A DNA stretch of 64,000 bases. Source: Gigaspora margarita. Taxonomy: Eukaryota; Glomeromycota; Glomeromycetes; Diversisporales; Gigasporaceae. The stretch is from positions 379,042-443,041 of the forward strand of contig WTPW01000146.1 of assembly GCA_009809945.1 (NCBI GenBank). Reading direction: 5' to 3'. Made by a program: the position numbers and the translations under genes. Below the pieces are notes generated by a model. The model was not told the DNA's origin, did not search any database, and saw only the letters and a list, made by a program, of their open reading frames with translations. This document shows, in pieces, positions 1 to 11,390 of the stretch. Within the stretch, counting starts at the first letter, position 1. Every line of letters starts with the position of its first letter.

Positions 1-642
1 ATTAATAGCCTTGTGTTGTATCTAAGGCCACCGCAAAGTTTAACTTTACGCTTTGCATAACTCGAAATCAGAAAATTGGAGTTGGCAGATGGATTTTTCT
101 ATCGGTCCTATCGGACAATTTCGGAAAACCAAGGTCTCCATCGGGTGATGCCGGAGTAATTTCTGGAAAAAAATTAAATAGCAGAAATAGAATAATTGGC
201 ATAATTGGGACTTAAAAAAAAAATTGGAAAAATTGAAAAAATGGGTCGGCGGGTAATGCAAAACAAAAAATTAACTTTGCGTGGCCTAAAATATAATTTA
301 AAATTATTTTCATTCCTTTTAAATAGTTTTTTAATTATATCTAATGTAGTATAATTAATGAGATTACCATCGAACCGATAAAAAGAACTAACAATGTTAT
401 TATTATAAAGCCATAAATATGTTAAGGTTGTGTTTTATCAATAACTTCAGCTAATATTTTCCTACTTCAGAATCAAGTTGATTGCAACAAAGATTTAGGG
501 ATCTTAACGTGTTGTTCTCATAAAGAGCAGCTGTTATTGCTTTTCTACCTGCGGAATTAATTTGATTGTAACTAAGATTTAATAGGTTAGAGTAGTGTTT
601 TTGCAAAGGACACTTGCTAATACCTTCCACCCTTCAGAATTA

Positions 643-886
643 GGCCGTTTGAAGTTGATTCTTCGGTTAACAACACTTTTCTATGACTCTCGGGAGAGGG
701 GAGGGGTAAAATGAAACGAACATATGAAATGAACATATAAAAATTAACAAAGGTGGGCAATTTCATTGGTTGATGTAAATCAGGTGACTGGCGAGAGTCA
801 TCCAACGTTTGATTGGCTGTTCATTTTTCGGGGGAAGACTTCAGCTGGGAGGTGATGCTAACCGAAAAATAAACTTCAAACGACCT
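643..886. mobile_element. TA-flanked MITE, family 1, copy 1
   Basis: Terminal inverted repeats of about 30 bp (left begins AGGCCGTTTGAAGTTGATTC; the right end reads inward AGGTCGTTTGAAGTTTATTT) flanked by TA on both sides. It interrupts an LRR unit of the decayed gene: host sequence matching other units resumes directly after the right TA. No coding capacity. A direct-orientation relative lies at 34854-35225. TIR plus TA target suggests a Tc1/mariner-type mobiliser, which is inference. Confidence 0.8.
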
Positions 887-1318
887 TAATACCATATAAC
901 TAAGATTTAATGAGGATATCGTAGTGTTTTTGTAAAGTGTGTTTGCTAACGCCTTCACTCCTTCAGCACCAAATTGATTATTCTCAAGATTCAAGCAAAT
1001 TAATGTGGTATTCTTATAAAGAACTTTTGCGAGTGCCTTTGCTCCTTCAATGACAAGTAGATTTGACGTAAGAAATAAGTGGGTTAATGTAGTGTTATCA
1101 TAAAGAGCTTCTGATAACATTTTCCCATTTTCAGCGTTAAGTTGATTATTTACAAGAGACAAACAGTGTTATTATAAAGTGTTTCGCTATTACTTTTCCA
1201 CCTTCAGTGTTAAGTTGATTATTTGCAAGAAAAAAGTGGGTAATGTAGCATTACCACGAAGGAAATCTGCAAATACACTTTCCTGCTTTAGAATTAAGTG
1301 GGATATATTCAATAGTTA

Positions 1319-1565
1319 CAGCTGATTTGAAAATTAGTGGCGAATTTTGTGATGATCGTCAGCCAATTTTGGTAATTATTTTTCGGTAATAAAAGTATAG
1401 TTTCGATAATATAATTTTCGGCCGGTACAAAACATACCGCGAAAATATATCGGTCGAAAATTATATTATCGAAAAACTATACTGTTATTACCGAAAAATA
1501 ATTATCGAAATTTGGATGATCATCACAAAATTCATTGCGAGTCTCACTAATTTTCAAATCAGCTG
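1319..1565. mobile_element. Foldback MITE in the LRR pseudogene
   Basis: A near-complete inverted repeat of about 247 bp. The left arm begins CAGCTGATTTGAAAATTAGT and the right arm ends with its complement; the arms include GATGATC and the complementary pairs around the centre near 1440. No clear target duplication is visible. It sits in the degenerate middle of the F-box/LRR pseudogene. Confidence 0.75.
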
Positions 1566-2680
1566 AAAGAAGTTAAGGTAGTATTTTTATAAAAAGCCAT
1601 TATTAATGCTTGAACTTCTTCTAAATCAAGTGTATTAAATGATACTAGACCAAGTTAACTGTTTACTGTAAGGTATAACGAATTGCCTGAGCCGTATTTT
1701 GCTGTGAAAATGGGAAAATTTCCAAATATCGAGAATAATTATGGAATTCATCTAAATATTGAGATCCGTGAAGCAATTCTTTAATTCCATCAATTGAATC
1801 AAGAAGAGCATGCTTAGTATATAAATCAGATATTCAAATAACGGCTTTATATTATTAGGAATGACTATTCCATATGGCATTAAATAAAGCTTTACTTCTG
1901 CATTTAGTGCCGAAAAGTATATCTTATAAGCTTTCTATTTCTAGAAATTTCTATCCAGCTCCATAATATAGGCATAACAATTCTACAATTGACGGTTTAC
2001 TAAAAGACAGGAAAATAAGCTTCTACGATTGTTCTTAAGATTGTTTAATATTTCGAAGAGGCATTCGTTTGATAATTTTAGTATTTTAAAATTTTATGAT
2101 GGTTTCGGAGGTTAACAATTTTTTTAAAAAAATTTCACAATTGAGTAGAATTTTCTTTAGCTACGTACGTAAGTACGCATTTACGTAACAAAAATGCAGA
2201 TTTACGTAATTTGTTTTGGAAGAAGACCCCCAATATTTTGGATCTTGTGTAAATTATGCTGTGATGTAAACACAGGGTTCTATAGAGTATTTCAAAAACT
2301 AAGTAATTTAGGATCGGATGTTCTAATTAAAAATGTAAGAACGTCAAAAACTTTATCAAATCAAAAGATGAATATTTATATCTTACCCCTATCTTCTAAT
2401 ATAAAATCTAGCATATATGTACGTTATAACGCCATGCGTTATTACAGTGCTTTTCAAATTACTTTGATCAGTGATTTTCATACATCATCACACCGGAAAT
2501 TAGAAATCTAGAAAAAATTGCAAATCTGTGATTGGTTAGAATAATTTTTAGCTAATCATGTTTTGTATTTTTTTTCGAGATTTCTGATTTCCGTGTAATG
2601 CACAGAATTTGCTGACCACAGTAAGCATTATAAATTGAACACATTTTTGTACCGCTATACCGAATAATCTGATTAATGAC

Positions 2681-3739
2681 TAGTGCTCCGAATCGGGTCG
2701 GGTCAACCCGAAAATTTCGGGTCGGGTTCGGGTTGAACGTTAACCCGACCCGAACTCGACCCGACCCGACCCGAAAATTATTCAAATAAGAGATGCTCGA
2801 AATAAGCATTTTATGGTTTTTTTAAGGTTCTAATAGCAAATGCATATGTATTTTTGAAATAATATTTTCAATAAAACCTCAAAAGACAGTCAAGTATGCA
2901 CCAATCGGATTTCTTTTAGCGATCGAGTCACGGAAGATCCTTGATTTTGATTGGTTAACAGCCACTGATCTGCAAATTTTGGCCCGCATTACATAATTGT
3001 TTACTAATTTCCGGCCGTAATTAACTTTGATTTTTTCATTACAAAAATAGAAAATTTTGGAAAATAATCCCGCATTATGGAAAAATTAACCCAGGAACAA
3101 TTTTCGCTTAATAGGCTCTGTGGTTTCATTAGCAAAATTCCGAGTAATTCCGGTCAAATTTTTTTGATCATCGCTCTTAGCCAATCAAAATCGAGGATCT
3201 GCTTGTTTTAAGAATAAAACTAAAAAGGTTTCATCGATTTTAGGTGGGCAGTTATCGGGTATTATTGATCAAAGTTTGGAAAAACTTAACTGCTGCCTTT
3301 GTTTTAATAATCGCCTGAATTCTTTTTGATTTTGAACGATAATATCTCAACAGCAAAATCGGTAATTTTTTTTATATTAATTCCATGGATAAAAATAAAA
3401 AAACATTCATTAATTCTGAATATGCAATGTACGATTCTTACTGTAGTAGCCTGCTGAGTTTATAAGCATATTGTGCTTAGATTTGATTAGCCAACTTCGA
3501 TTATCATCGTTACATGAATTATTAAACGTTTAAGCGCAAAAAGGGCGATTGAATTCATTTTTTTAAAAAAATTTAATATATTAGCCCTAAAATTTCGGGT
3601 CGGGTTCGGGTCGGGTCGGGTTCGGTTCGGGTTGAAGCTCTAACCCGAAAGTTTTCAACCCGACCCGACCCGAAGTTTCGGGTCGGGTTCGGGTTGGCTG
3701 GCTCATAACCCGACCCGACCCGACCCGTTCGGAGCACTA
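2681..3739. mobile_element. hAT-like non-autonomous element with GGGTC subterminal arrays
   Basis: Ends TAGTGCTCCGAA / TTCGGAGCACTA, with a perfect 8-bp target duplication TTAATGAC at 2673-2680 and 3740-3747. An 8-bp duplication with TAG...CTA ends is the hAT hallmark. Both ends carry degenerate arrays of CGGGTCGGGTT and its complement (about 2691-2773 and 3587-3730), the only G+C-rich stretches nearby. The interior (2780-3580) is AT-rich and shows no transposase, so it would depend on an autonomous relative. Short reading frames over it are low-complexity. Confidence 0.88.
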
Positions 3740-3747
3740 TTAATGAC

Positions 3748-5871
3748 GTGTCCATCATACAACAGGTAAAACCTGAATCTATAGTATACTGTATGGTAAT
3801 CAGGAGGATGGAATACGATTTTATGGATTTCACCCTAGCATGAGTTGAAAGCACCTATTATTTTTTTTCTAGGCAATGACGTTCTCAATCACCTCCTAAA
3901 TGCACTTTCTAGTGATCGAAGCTGTCCGAATATTGACATAATTTAACTATACTTAAGCTATTAATTTAGATAAAAATCAATAATACGAATAGTAATTGTA
4001 GTGACGTTCAATTACTACGATAGAACAAAACAAAATAAAGACCTTAATCACTTTTATAATTATATATGATTTATTAAAATCATCAAAATTTTACAAATAT
4101 AAAAAATAAACAACGTACACGCTTAATTAAATTGAATAGCTGATGTACAATTTCACGAGCACCTAAATCGACCAAATAGAATCACGCAAATATCTAATAT
4201 AATGGGATTTCAAAATTAAAGCCAGAGAATCTTATTTTATTTTTCCGATTTATAAATAAACATAACAAAAACACTATTTAAAAATCCTACTTGTTTTTGA
4301 AATGCGCAACTTATTTGTTAATTTTGAAACCCAATATATTTATGTAAAATTTTTTTATCTAATTGTGTCAAGATAACTACGCATGTTGCACTTTAGGAAT
4401 GGATTTTACTAGATTTAAAATCAGCTTAAGCTGATTCCAAATACATTTTAGTTGAAAAGAAATTTTAATTCACTCAAGCTGTTGAAGAATCACGAACTTA
4501 AAAGTTAATTCCGAATTTTTTTAGTGCAAATTCAATTTTAAAAATAAAAATTTTGAACTCAATTTAAATAGAATACTATTTATGCATATACGTATTCTAA
4601 TCATAATACTAGAGTGATTATTGCTACTCCCGCTAGGCAATTTTGTCGATTTACATTTGTAGCGATTTATTTTACATATTTATAACACTAATTGTGCTTG
4701 TGAAGCTTCTCGCACATTCATAACTTTCGATGGAATATTATCTAACTCGGAAATGGTTTAGGCCTTAATAAAACTTTTTTAGCTCATATAACAGGTATAA
4801 TTAAATACCATCTATGTTAGATTAAGAAATTTATTAATAATTTGTTTTGCCACAACCGGATTGAAAAAAAACTCTTAGTCTTGTACAAGTTATTCAGTTC
4901 TTTAGCGGATGATTGTGAAATATGATCATAATTTTATTCATTGAATTATCAATATTGCATTTCCAGATAAATAATGTAATTTTACTGTAAAAATAAGTCT
5001 GATAACTAGTTTTTAGACTTCTGATCAGCAGCAGAGTGGGCGGAAATATGTAATGTGAGCATACGAGCATATGCGATCACGTTTTATGTGCACATATGTA
5101 TACTGACTCTAGAAACTTTAGAACCTTTAGAATGAACGTTTTATAACAAACTCTAGACCAGATGTAACGAATCATGAAGTTTTAAACTTTATAATAGTCC
5201 CCTAAGCGTGCGTTGTAGAAACATGCAATTTGCACAGCAAACACTTAATTAGTGGATTCTTATTCTAGTGATTTTCATCCTGAACGTTTAATTTTTAAGT
5301 TTGTTTAAAGCAAAATCTTAATGATTCACATGCAATATGTGCGTATTATGGCGTATTATGGTTGTAATTTTTTTATATGTTAAACAAATAATTCATGAAT
5401 AACGCAACATTAACTATTAGGATCCTATGATTACTTCAAAAATTTGAAAGATCGATGCCAATTTTCCAGAAAATGTTTTTTTTAGGCTGAAAAAAAAATT
5501 TTAATTACACCTAATAGTATCGCAGGTGAAGTATGCTGCCAAATGGCTTGCCATTTTTCAGAACAAAAAGAAATCCATCATAACCATAAAAATAAACATG
5601 TTCGGAAAATTGACTCCATACTGAACAATTTTATAACAAACATTTTTTATAGGGCAAGATAAATTTAGACACTCGTTTCCTGTAGTATGCTTTTTTTTTT
5701 TTTTTGCTTCATAAAAATTTACGATTTGATTGGTTAAGCGATGTTGCATCTAAAGTAGCGATTTATCTAAAAATTTAAGCCACTAAAAATAGCTTTTCTA
5801 GTGGAAATTTTAGCCAGGGCGCTACTTTCGATATATAAGGTAGCCTATTTGCTTTAAATATGTAAAGTGGC
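3748..5871. other. AT-rich spacer, no gene seen
   Basis: About 2.1 kb of AT-rich sequence with stops in all frames and no repeat or RNA gene that I could recognise. A T-run lies at about 5691-5705. Confidence 0.6.
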
Positions 5872-6306
5872 TTATTTGTGCGGGTAATAAATCAAAAAAG
5901 GAAATCCAATTTTGTAAATACGAATTTAGGTTAGAGCCTTAACGGTAAAGGTTATATAATTGGAATGACGTTTACTATTTGTAAAATTTCATTCCCGTCA
6001 TTTTTAATTAATCACAGTTTTTCTTCTTTTATGTGTTCGTATTCTTTGTCGGAGTCTGACGAAATTATTTTGCTGACGAAACTATAAGTTTCGTCACAGT
6101 TCGTCAAGTCACGTGATACTGAAAAGCGACAAATAACATATTCACTTTCATACGATTAACAGTATATTAAGGAAGATTTAAACACTACGAAATAAGATCC
6201 AATTGATTAATCGGTTTCGTCAGGCATCTTTAGTCGGAGTAGTCAAAATTTGCTCCCTCCGATTGGCTATTTCCTCGTCAGGGGTTTGTATTACCCGCGC
6301 AAATAA
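5872..6306. mobile_element. Candidate TIR element (GCGGGTAATA ends)
   Basis: Inverted ends TTATTTGTGCGGGTAATA / TATTACCCGCGCAAATAA about 430 bp apart. The interior has several TGACGAAA / TTTCGTCA motifs in both orientations, a typical subterminal pattern. No target duplication was found, so the border call is tentative. Confidence 0.45.
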
Positions 6307-6413
6307 ATGGATGCATTTAGATAAAAGATGTAACAACAATGTAAATCTTTCAAATAAAAAAATATAAAATCGGTCCATATTTTCCGGAAACGCATATGAT
6401 CCTTATCAAATTG

Positions 6414-6537
6414 GAATTTTGGCACCGTTTCACAACATTTTAATGTAATTACGTTCGTACGTACTGAATTTTTAGTTCCTTTAATAACTTCTGCGACGAA
6501 TATAAAAAATGTTCACTTGCGCCATTCTGACTCACTT
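6414..6537 (+). pseudogene. Duplicated promoter plus F-box stub upstream of the F-box/LRR gene
   Basis: This stretch repeats, with changes, the sequence at about 6590-6775. The first part matches the 5' flank (CACAACAT...TGTAATTA, then CGTACGTA). It then jumps into the F-box coding sequence (SSFNNFCDEYKKCSLA by translation, against EIFNNLCDDYKNLFSCA in the gene). The start codon and first dozen codons are missing, so the duplicate is a partial tandem copy that kept promoter-like sequence and lost the N-terminus. Confidence 0.65.
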
Positions 6538-6691
6538 GAGCTGATACTGCGTATCCACTGCGGCTACAAATAAATTCTTGCCATAAATTGATTTTTGCCA
6601 CTGTTTCACAACATATTATTGTAATTATATAACCATTACTTTTCGAACGTACGTATTTGCTAAAATTGCTAAATTTTAGATACTTTTCAAT

Positions 6692-9046
6692 ATGATACAA
6701 CTACCGAATGAATGTTACTATGAAATATTTAATAACCTCTGCGATGATTATAAAAACTTATTTTCATGCGCACTTGTAAACCGCCACTGGTGTAGAATTA
6801 TTATACCAATATTGTGGAGTAAACCAAATCTTAAAGATATAAGACTTATAAGAATATTTCTTTTAACATTAAATGTTAAAGAGCAAGCTCTATTAATTCC
6901 TTTTAAAATTACACTTCCAAGTCACCCAAAACCACTATTTGAATATACAAATTATATCACATCTATTAACAATTATTTACATGAAGGTGTTAGGATTTGG
7001 CTTACTTGTGAAGGTTTTGAAAAGCATGTAAAGGGTGAAGTACCACGTAGGCTTGAAAATGCTGTCGAAATTTCTTTGATCATTATGCTTCTACGAACTA
7101 GTAAAAACCTTAAATCTTTATATCTTAATGAAATTATTTGCAATCAATTAATTTTTGAAAATCTTTATAAAAATACTACCGTTGCTTCTATGAATTTATG
7201 CATAATCAGTGATGATTTTAAATCCAAGGCAATAAATGCATTAGTAAAGATTCTTTACAAGAATTCCACTTTAACTTCCTTGAATCTTGGATCAAATAAA
7301 CTTGAATCTGGAGAAATAAAAATGTTATTAAAGGTTCTTTATAAAAACTTTACTTTAAATTCATTAGATCTTAATAGCAATCATATTATTGGAATCGAAG
7401 GTGGAAAATTATTGGCAAAGTTTCTCTGCCAAAACACTACGCTGAATTCTTTGAATCTTGGTGGGAATAATCTTGGATCAGAAGGAGGAAAAGTTTTAGC
7501 TGATGCACTTTGTAAGAACTCCACACTGACTTCTTTGAATCTTCGTTCGAATATAATTGGATCAGAAGGGGGAAAAGCATTAGCATATGCACTTTGCAAG
7601 AACTCCACGCTGACTTCTTTAAGTCTTCAAAATAATAGACTTGGATCAGAAGGAGGAAAAGCATTAGGTGATGCACTTTGCAAGAATTCCACATTGACTT
7701 TTTTGAATCTTCATTATAACAATCTTGGGTCAGAAGGAGGAAAAGCATTAGCTGATGCACTTTGCAAGAACTCTAAGCTGATTTCTTTGAATCTTAATAA
7801 TAATAGACTTGGATCAGAAGGAGGAAAGGCATTAGCCGATGCGCTTTGTAAGAACTCCACATTGACTAATTTGAATCTTAATAGTAATTGGATAGGATCA
7901 GAAGGAGGAAAAGCATTATCAGATGCACTTTACATGAACTCCACATTGACTTCTTTAAATCTTCAAAAAAATGCACTTGGATCAGAAGGAGGTAAAGCAT
8001 TTGCAGATGCACTTTGCAAGAATTCTACACTAACTTGTTTGGATCTTGAAAGTAATGACCTTGGATCAGAAGGAGGAAAAGCATTAGCAGATGCACTTCG
8101 TAAAAACTCCTCGTTGACTTCTTTTAATTTGCGATCTAATAATCTTGGATTAAGCGGAGGATATGCAATAATTGATGCACTTTGCAAGAATGCCACAATA
8201 AACAATTCAGATCTTCGAGACAATAATCTTAAAGGAGGAGAAGCAATAGTTGACGTACTTCGCAAGAATATCGTGTTAACTTCCTTGGATCTTCGTTCAA
8301 ATGGACTTGGATCAGAAGAAGGAAAAATATTAGCAAATGTATTTTGCAAATTTACCACACTCACTTCTCTGGATCTTTACAATAATAAACTTGGATCAGA
8401 AGGAGGAAAAGCATTAGCAGATGCGCTTTACAAGAACTCCATGCTGACTTCTTTAAATCTTATTTGGAATAAACTCGGACCAGAAGGAGGAAAAGCTTTA
8501 GCAGATATGCTTTGCAAGAACTCTACACTGACTTCATTGAATCTTGAGTCGAATGCACTTGGATCAGAAGGAGGACAAGCATTAGCAAATGCGCTTTGCA
8601 AGAACGCAACACTGACTACTTTGAATCTTAATAGTAATTGGATAGGATCAGAAGGAGGAAAAGCATTAGCAAATGCACTTTGCAAAAACTCTACCCTGAC
8701 TTCTTTGAATCTTCAATCAAATAGGCTTGGGCCAGAAGGAGGAAAAGCATTGACAGATGCACTTTGCAAGAACACTACGCTAATTTCTTTGGATCTTGAA
8801 AGTAATAACCTTGGATCAGAAGGCGGAAAAACATTAGCAGATGCACTTTATAATAATACTTCGTTGACTTCTTTGAATCTTCGATTTAATAATCTTGGAT
8901 TAAGTGGAGGATATGCAATAGCAGATGCACTTAGCAAAAATGACACACTAAAAAATTTAGATCTTCGAGACAATAATATTAAAATAGGATGTGCATTATT
9001 TAAAAGCACTTTGCACAAACACAATACTAAAAATTTTAAATATTGA
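6692..9046 (+). CDS. F-box/leucine-rich-repeat (RNI-like) protein
   Basis: A single open frame of 784 residues. Residues 1-45 are an F-box-like domain (LPNECYYEIFNNL, then FSCALVNRHWCR...ILW), which in this family binds Skp1 and docks the protein into SCF ubiquitin ligases. Residues 46-155 are a linker with few recognisable features. From about residue 160 to the end there are about 22 LRR units of 28 residues, consensus LTSLNLxSNxLGSEGGKALA, of the ribonuclease-inhibitor/NLR type; these would form a curved substrate-binding surface. No signal peptide or membrane segment. The ATG was chosen because the F-box starts at residue 3-4 and the same N-terminus is seen in the decayed relative at 1975-2075. 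A five-unit block is duplicated inside the gene (see findings). Flanking decayed relatives indicate rapid turnover. The substrate is unknown; the SCF role is inferred from the family only. Confidence 0.9.
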   Translation: MIQLPNECYYEIFNNLCDDYKNLFSCALVNRHWCRIIIPILWSKPNLKDIRLIRIFLLTLNVKEQALLIPFKITLPSHPKPLFEYTNYITSINNYLHEGVRIWLTCEGFEKHVKGEVPRRLENAVEISLIIMLLRTSKNLKSLYLNEIICNQLIFENLYKNTTVASMNLCIISDDFKSKAINALVKILYKNSTLTSLNLGSNKLESGEIKMLLKVLYKNFTLNSLDLNSNHIIGIEGGKLLAKFLCQNTTLNSLNLGGNNLGSEGGKVLADALCKNSTLTSLNLRSNIIGSEGGKALAYALCKNSTLTSLSLQNNRLGSEGGKALGDALCKNSTLTFLNLHYNNLGSEGGKALADALCKNSKLISLNLNNNRLGSEGGKALADALCKNSTLTNLNLNSNWIGSEGGKALSDALYMNSTLTSLNLQKNALGSEGGKAFADALCKNSTLTCLDLESNDLGSEGGKALADALRKNSSLTSFNLRSNNLGLSGGYAIIDALCKNATINNSDLRDNNLKGGEAIVDVLRKNIVLTSLDLRSNGLGSEEGKILANVFCKFTTLTSLDLYNNKLGSEGGKALADALYKNSMLTSLNLIWNKLGPEGGKALADMLCKNSTLTSLNLESNALGSEGGQALANALCKNATLTTLNLNSNWIGSEGGKALANALCKNSTLTSLNLQSNRLGPEGGKALTDALCKNTTLISLDLESNNLGSEGGKTLADALYNNTSLTSLNLRFNNLGLSGGYAIADALSKNDTLKNLDLRDNNIKIGCALFKSTLHKHNTKNFKY

Positions 9047-9345
9047 GGAGGGCTAAGCATTAACAAATTAATTTGCAAAAATATTGTTGACTTCTTTATC
9101 TTCATTCAAATGGGAAGATAAGAAAATATTATCAAGTATGTTTTACAAGATTTTTACGCGCATCTTTATGATAATAATCTTGGATCAGAAGAAGGAAATG
9201 CATTATCGGATGCACTTTGCAAGAACTCCAACCAACTTCTTAAAATCTTGAATCGAGTCACTTGGAGCAAAAGGATTAAAACATTGCAGATGCACTTTAC
9301 AAGAACTCGACGCTGAAAGATTTGAATCTTAAATATCATATGTAA
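9047..9345 (+). pseudogene. Decayed LRR units after the F-box/LRR stop
   Basis: Directly after the stop at 9044-9046 the DNA still resembles 84-bp LRR units, e.g. CTTGGATCAGAAGAAGGAAA at about 9179 and GATGCACTTTGCAAGAACTC at about 9210, but in shifting frames. The gene either once ran longer, or a second tandem LRR tail has been eroded. Confidence 0.75.
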
Positions 9346-10489
9346 AAATTTAACCAAACGTAATATTAGTTGGTCCCAAGCGAAACCATGCATTTAGGGG
9401 AGCTTTTCATAGAACGTGAGGGGTCTGACCGTATAATAATATATTTTTTTTAAATCAGCATCAAACATTCCAAATATAATAACTAGAATGCAACAATTAT
9501 GCAGTTATATAAATAGATGTAAATCATGTTTAAATTATATGTAAATTCAAAATAGATCTGTTAAAATACTTTTGTAAAATTATTAGATGAATTTAAAGAA
9601 TACTTATTTTATTTATGTAATATATACATTGTTAAATAAAATTCATTTTATAATATAACTTTGTCGACCATTATACTATTATTATGTTTACAGTAAATTA
9701 TATATTTTTATAAATTATATAACAATCAACTAATGTATAAATTTAGCCCATTAGAAACAGTTATGTTACTCCCATTCAACATAATAAATTTTGGAGTTTG
9801 CCCGAACTAATATAATGGAGACTAAAAAATGACTTTATATAAGATCAATTTTGTGAGAATGTGTTAGAATATATACTGTATCAGAAATCAATAAAAATTG
9901 CATTTTCGTATATCTTGGTTAATTAATACTCAATTACTTTATTCTTAAATTTGAGATTATACATTCATGCGTAACAATGTTGTGCAACTAATTATCAAAA
10001 GTTTAATTATTTCAACTAGCGATATTTGTTACAATTCAATGACTATTATAAATTTTTAGTGAATTTTTTGTTATATCATAATGTCTGAAATTTGATGCTC
10101 TATTTGTAATATGAATATTACTAAAATTCACTTATGATCACTTATTAACTACTCTATCCCTAAATTCTTATGTAACTGCAAAAAAAAAAAAAAAAAAAAA
10201 GTCCCAAAAATCTTCTAATTTAATACAAATAAGTCCAAAAGTTAAATCTTTCAATTTTAACAGCAGTGTAATATGTATTAAGAAAAAACTTTAGATAAAA
10301 AGATCTTCTCATTCTTCTAATCAAAAGATACAAGATAGAAAAAAAAAACATTAACAATTCATTTTACTTAATAAAAAACAATGTATAAAATATAGTAACT
10401 TACGGATGTTAAATTCTTTTCATTTATTTTAAGTAATTCTTAATTCTATCTGATATTGCATTATCACGATAGTGGAGGAGAAAACGCAG
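9346..10489. other. AT-rich spacer, no gene seen
   Basis: Likely 3' flank of the F-box/LRR gene, with an AATAAA at 9635-9640. It includes a 21-bp A-run near 10180-10200. No other structure recognised. Confidence 0.55.
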
Positions 10490-10715
10490 TGTAGTTTAGC
10501 ATTAGTAAGTCCTAAGGATGTTAAGAATGTGTTTTTATCTAGGGCTTTGGCAAATGTTTTTACTACTTTAGAACAAGTTGATTATAACAAATATTTAGGG
10601 AATTTAATGCATTTTTCATAAAGAGCTGCTGATAGTGATTCTCCTCCTTCAAAATTAATATGATTTTTCCTAAGATCTAATGAGTATAGTAGTGTTTTTT
10701 TAAAGTGCATTTGCC
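10490..10715 (-). pseudogene. LRR gene fragment
   Basis: Minus-strand translation gives LYSLDLRKNHINFEGGESL followed by SAALYEKC, a clear 28-residue LRR unit of the same type as the 784-aa protein, then further degenerate units towards 10490. No F-box is visible nearby. This is a third decayed relative in the cluster. Confidence 0.75.
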
Positions 10716-11039
10716 TTCGATCCTATTTTTGACAGGCAATTCAGATTCTATTGAATCTGAATTGAATCTGTATTAGATTACGTGTACATCTAAAGTTAGC
10801 GTTGTAGCACATTCTTAAATCCATTATTTAAGTTCTTAAATATAAAATTTCTATCTATCGGAGTTTAAATATAAACTTTCTACTTGTCAGTGTTTAAATA
10901 TGAAATATGAAATTTCTACTTGTCAGAGTTTAAATAAAAACTTTCTACCTGTCAGAGTTTAAATATAAAATTTCCATGCATTGGTGTTTAAAAATAAAAG
11001 CCGTATTCATTGGAATTTAAATATTTTGTTTCAAAATTT

Positions 11040-11165
11040 CTTTCTCTCTCTCTCTCTCCTTTTTTTCTTACTCTCTTTCTCTCTCTCTCTTTATCCTTCT
11101 CTTTCTCTTTTTTTCTTACTTACTCTCTTCTTTCTTCCCTTTGCTGATTTCTCTTTCTCTTTTAA
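11040..11165. repeat. CT-rich microsatellite tract
   Basis: Long (CT)n/T-rich low-complexity run. The reading frame across it encodes only Leu/Ser/Phe and is not treated as a gene. Confidence 0.85.
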
Positions 11166-11390
11166 AAATTTTGAAGTTTAATAGTAGATGGGTGGAGTGA
11201 GAATTTTATGGGATTTTTTTAAAGATGGGTGGGTGGGGAAGGTGGAGAAAGTGTGAATCTTAAAGAATTTTAAAGATTCATAAAGAATATTAAAGATTCT
11301 TAAAGTATTTTAAAATCCTTAAAGAAAAGTTAAAGAAAAAATATATGAAAACACAATTATCTGGCATTATTTAATTTTGTTATGCTTTTT

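Larger units (their letters stand above)
425..2076 (-). pseudogene. Decayed F-box/LRR gene
   Basis: Reads on the minus strand. The N-terminal F-box remnant is near 1975-2075 (LSNECLFEILNNLKNNRRSL, then FSCLLVNRQ), closely matching the start of the intact gene at 6692. Leucine-rich repeats of about 28 residues (e.g. LICLNLENNQFGAEGVKALA) occupy roughly 430-1200. The F-box runs into a stop and continues as CRIVMPILW in another frame, so the reading frame is broken early. The LRR part is interrupted by two TIR elements (643-886 and 1319-1565). Family knowledge: such proteins are candidate SCF ubiquitin-ligase substrate receptors. This copy cannot make one. It is a dead paralogue of the 784-aa gene, in opposite orientation. 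The segment 1-424 upstream on the plus strand holds nothing recognisable. Confidence 0.8.

Noticed and set aside
2194-2511. 105-residue open frame on the plus strand
   Set aside because: No domain, no neighbouring support, and composition like the surrounding AT-rich DNA.
2685-3735. Telomere-like repeats
   Set aside because: The word is GGGTCGGGTT with inverted halves and an 8-bp TSD, not a telomeric repeat.
3573-3854. Reading frame full of NPTR/GSGR repeats (also 2552-2809)
   Set aside because: It translates the GGGTCGGGTT arrays of the hAT-like element, not a gene.
7381-9105. Several minus-strand frames opposite the F-box/LRR gene
   Set aside because: Periodic shadows of the 84-bp LRR units.
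10981-11181. Leu/Ser/Phe-rich short frame
   Set aside because: Product of the CT-rich microsatellite.
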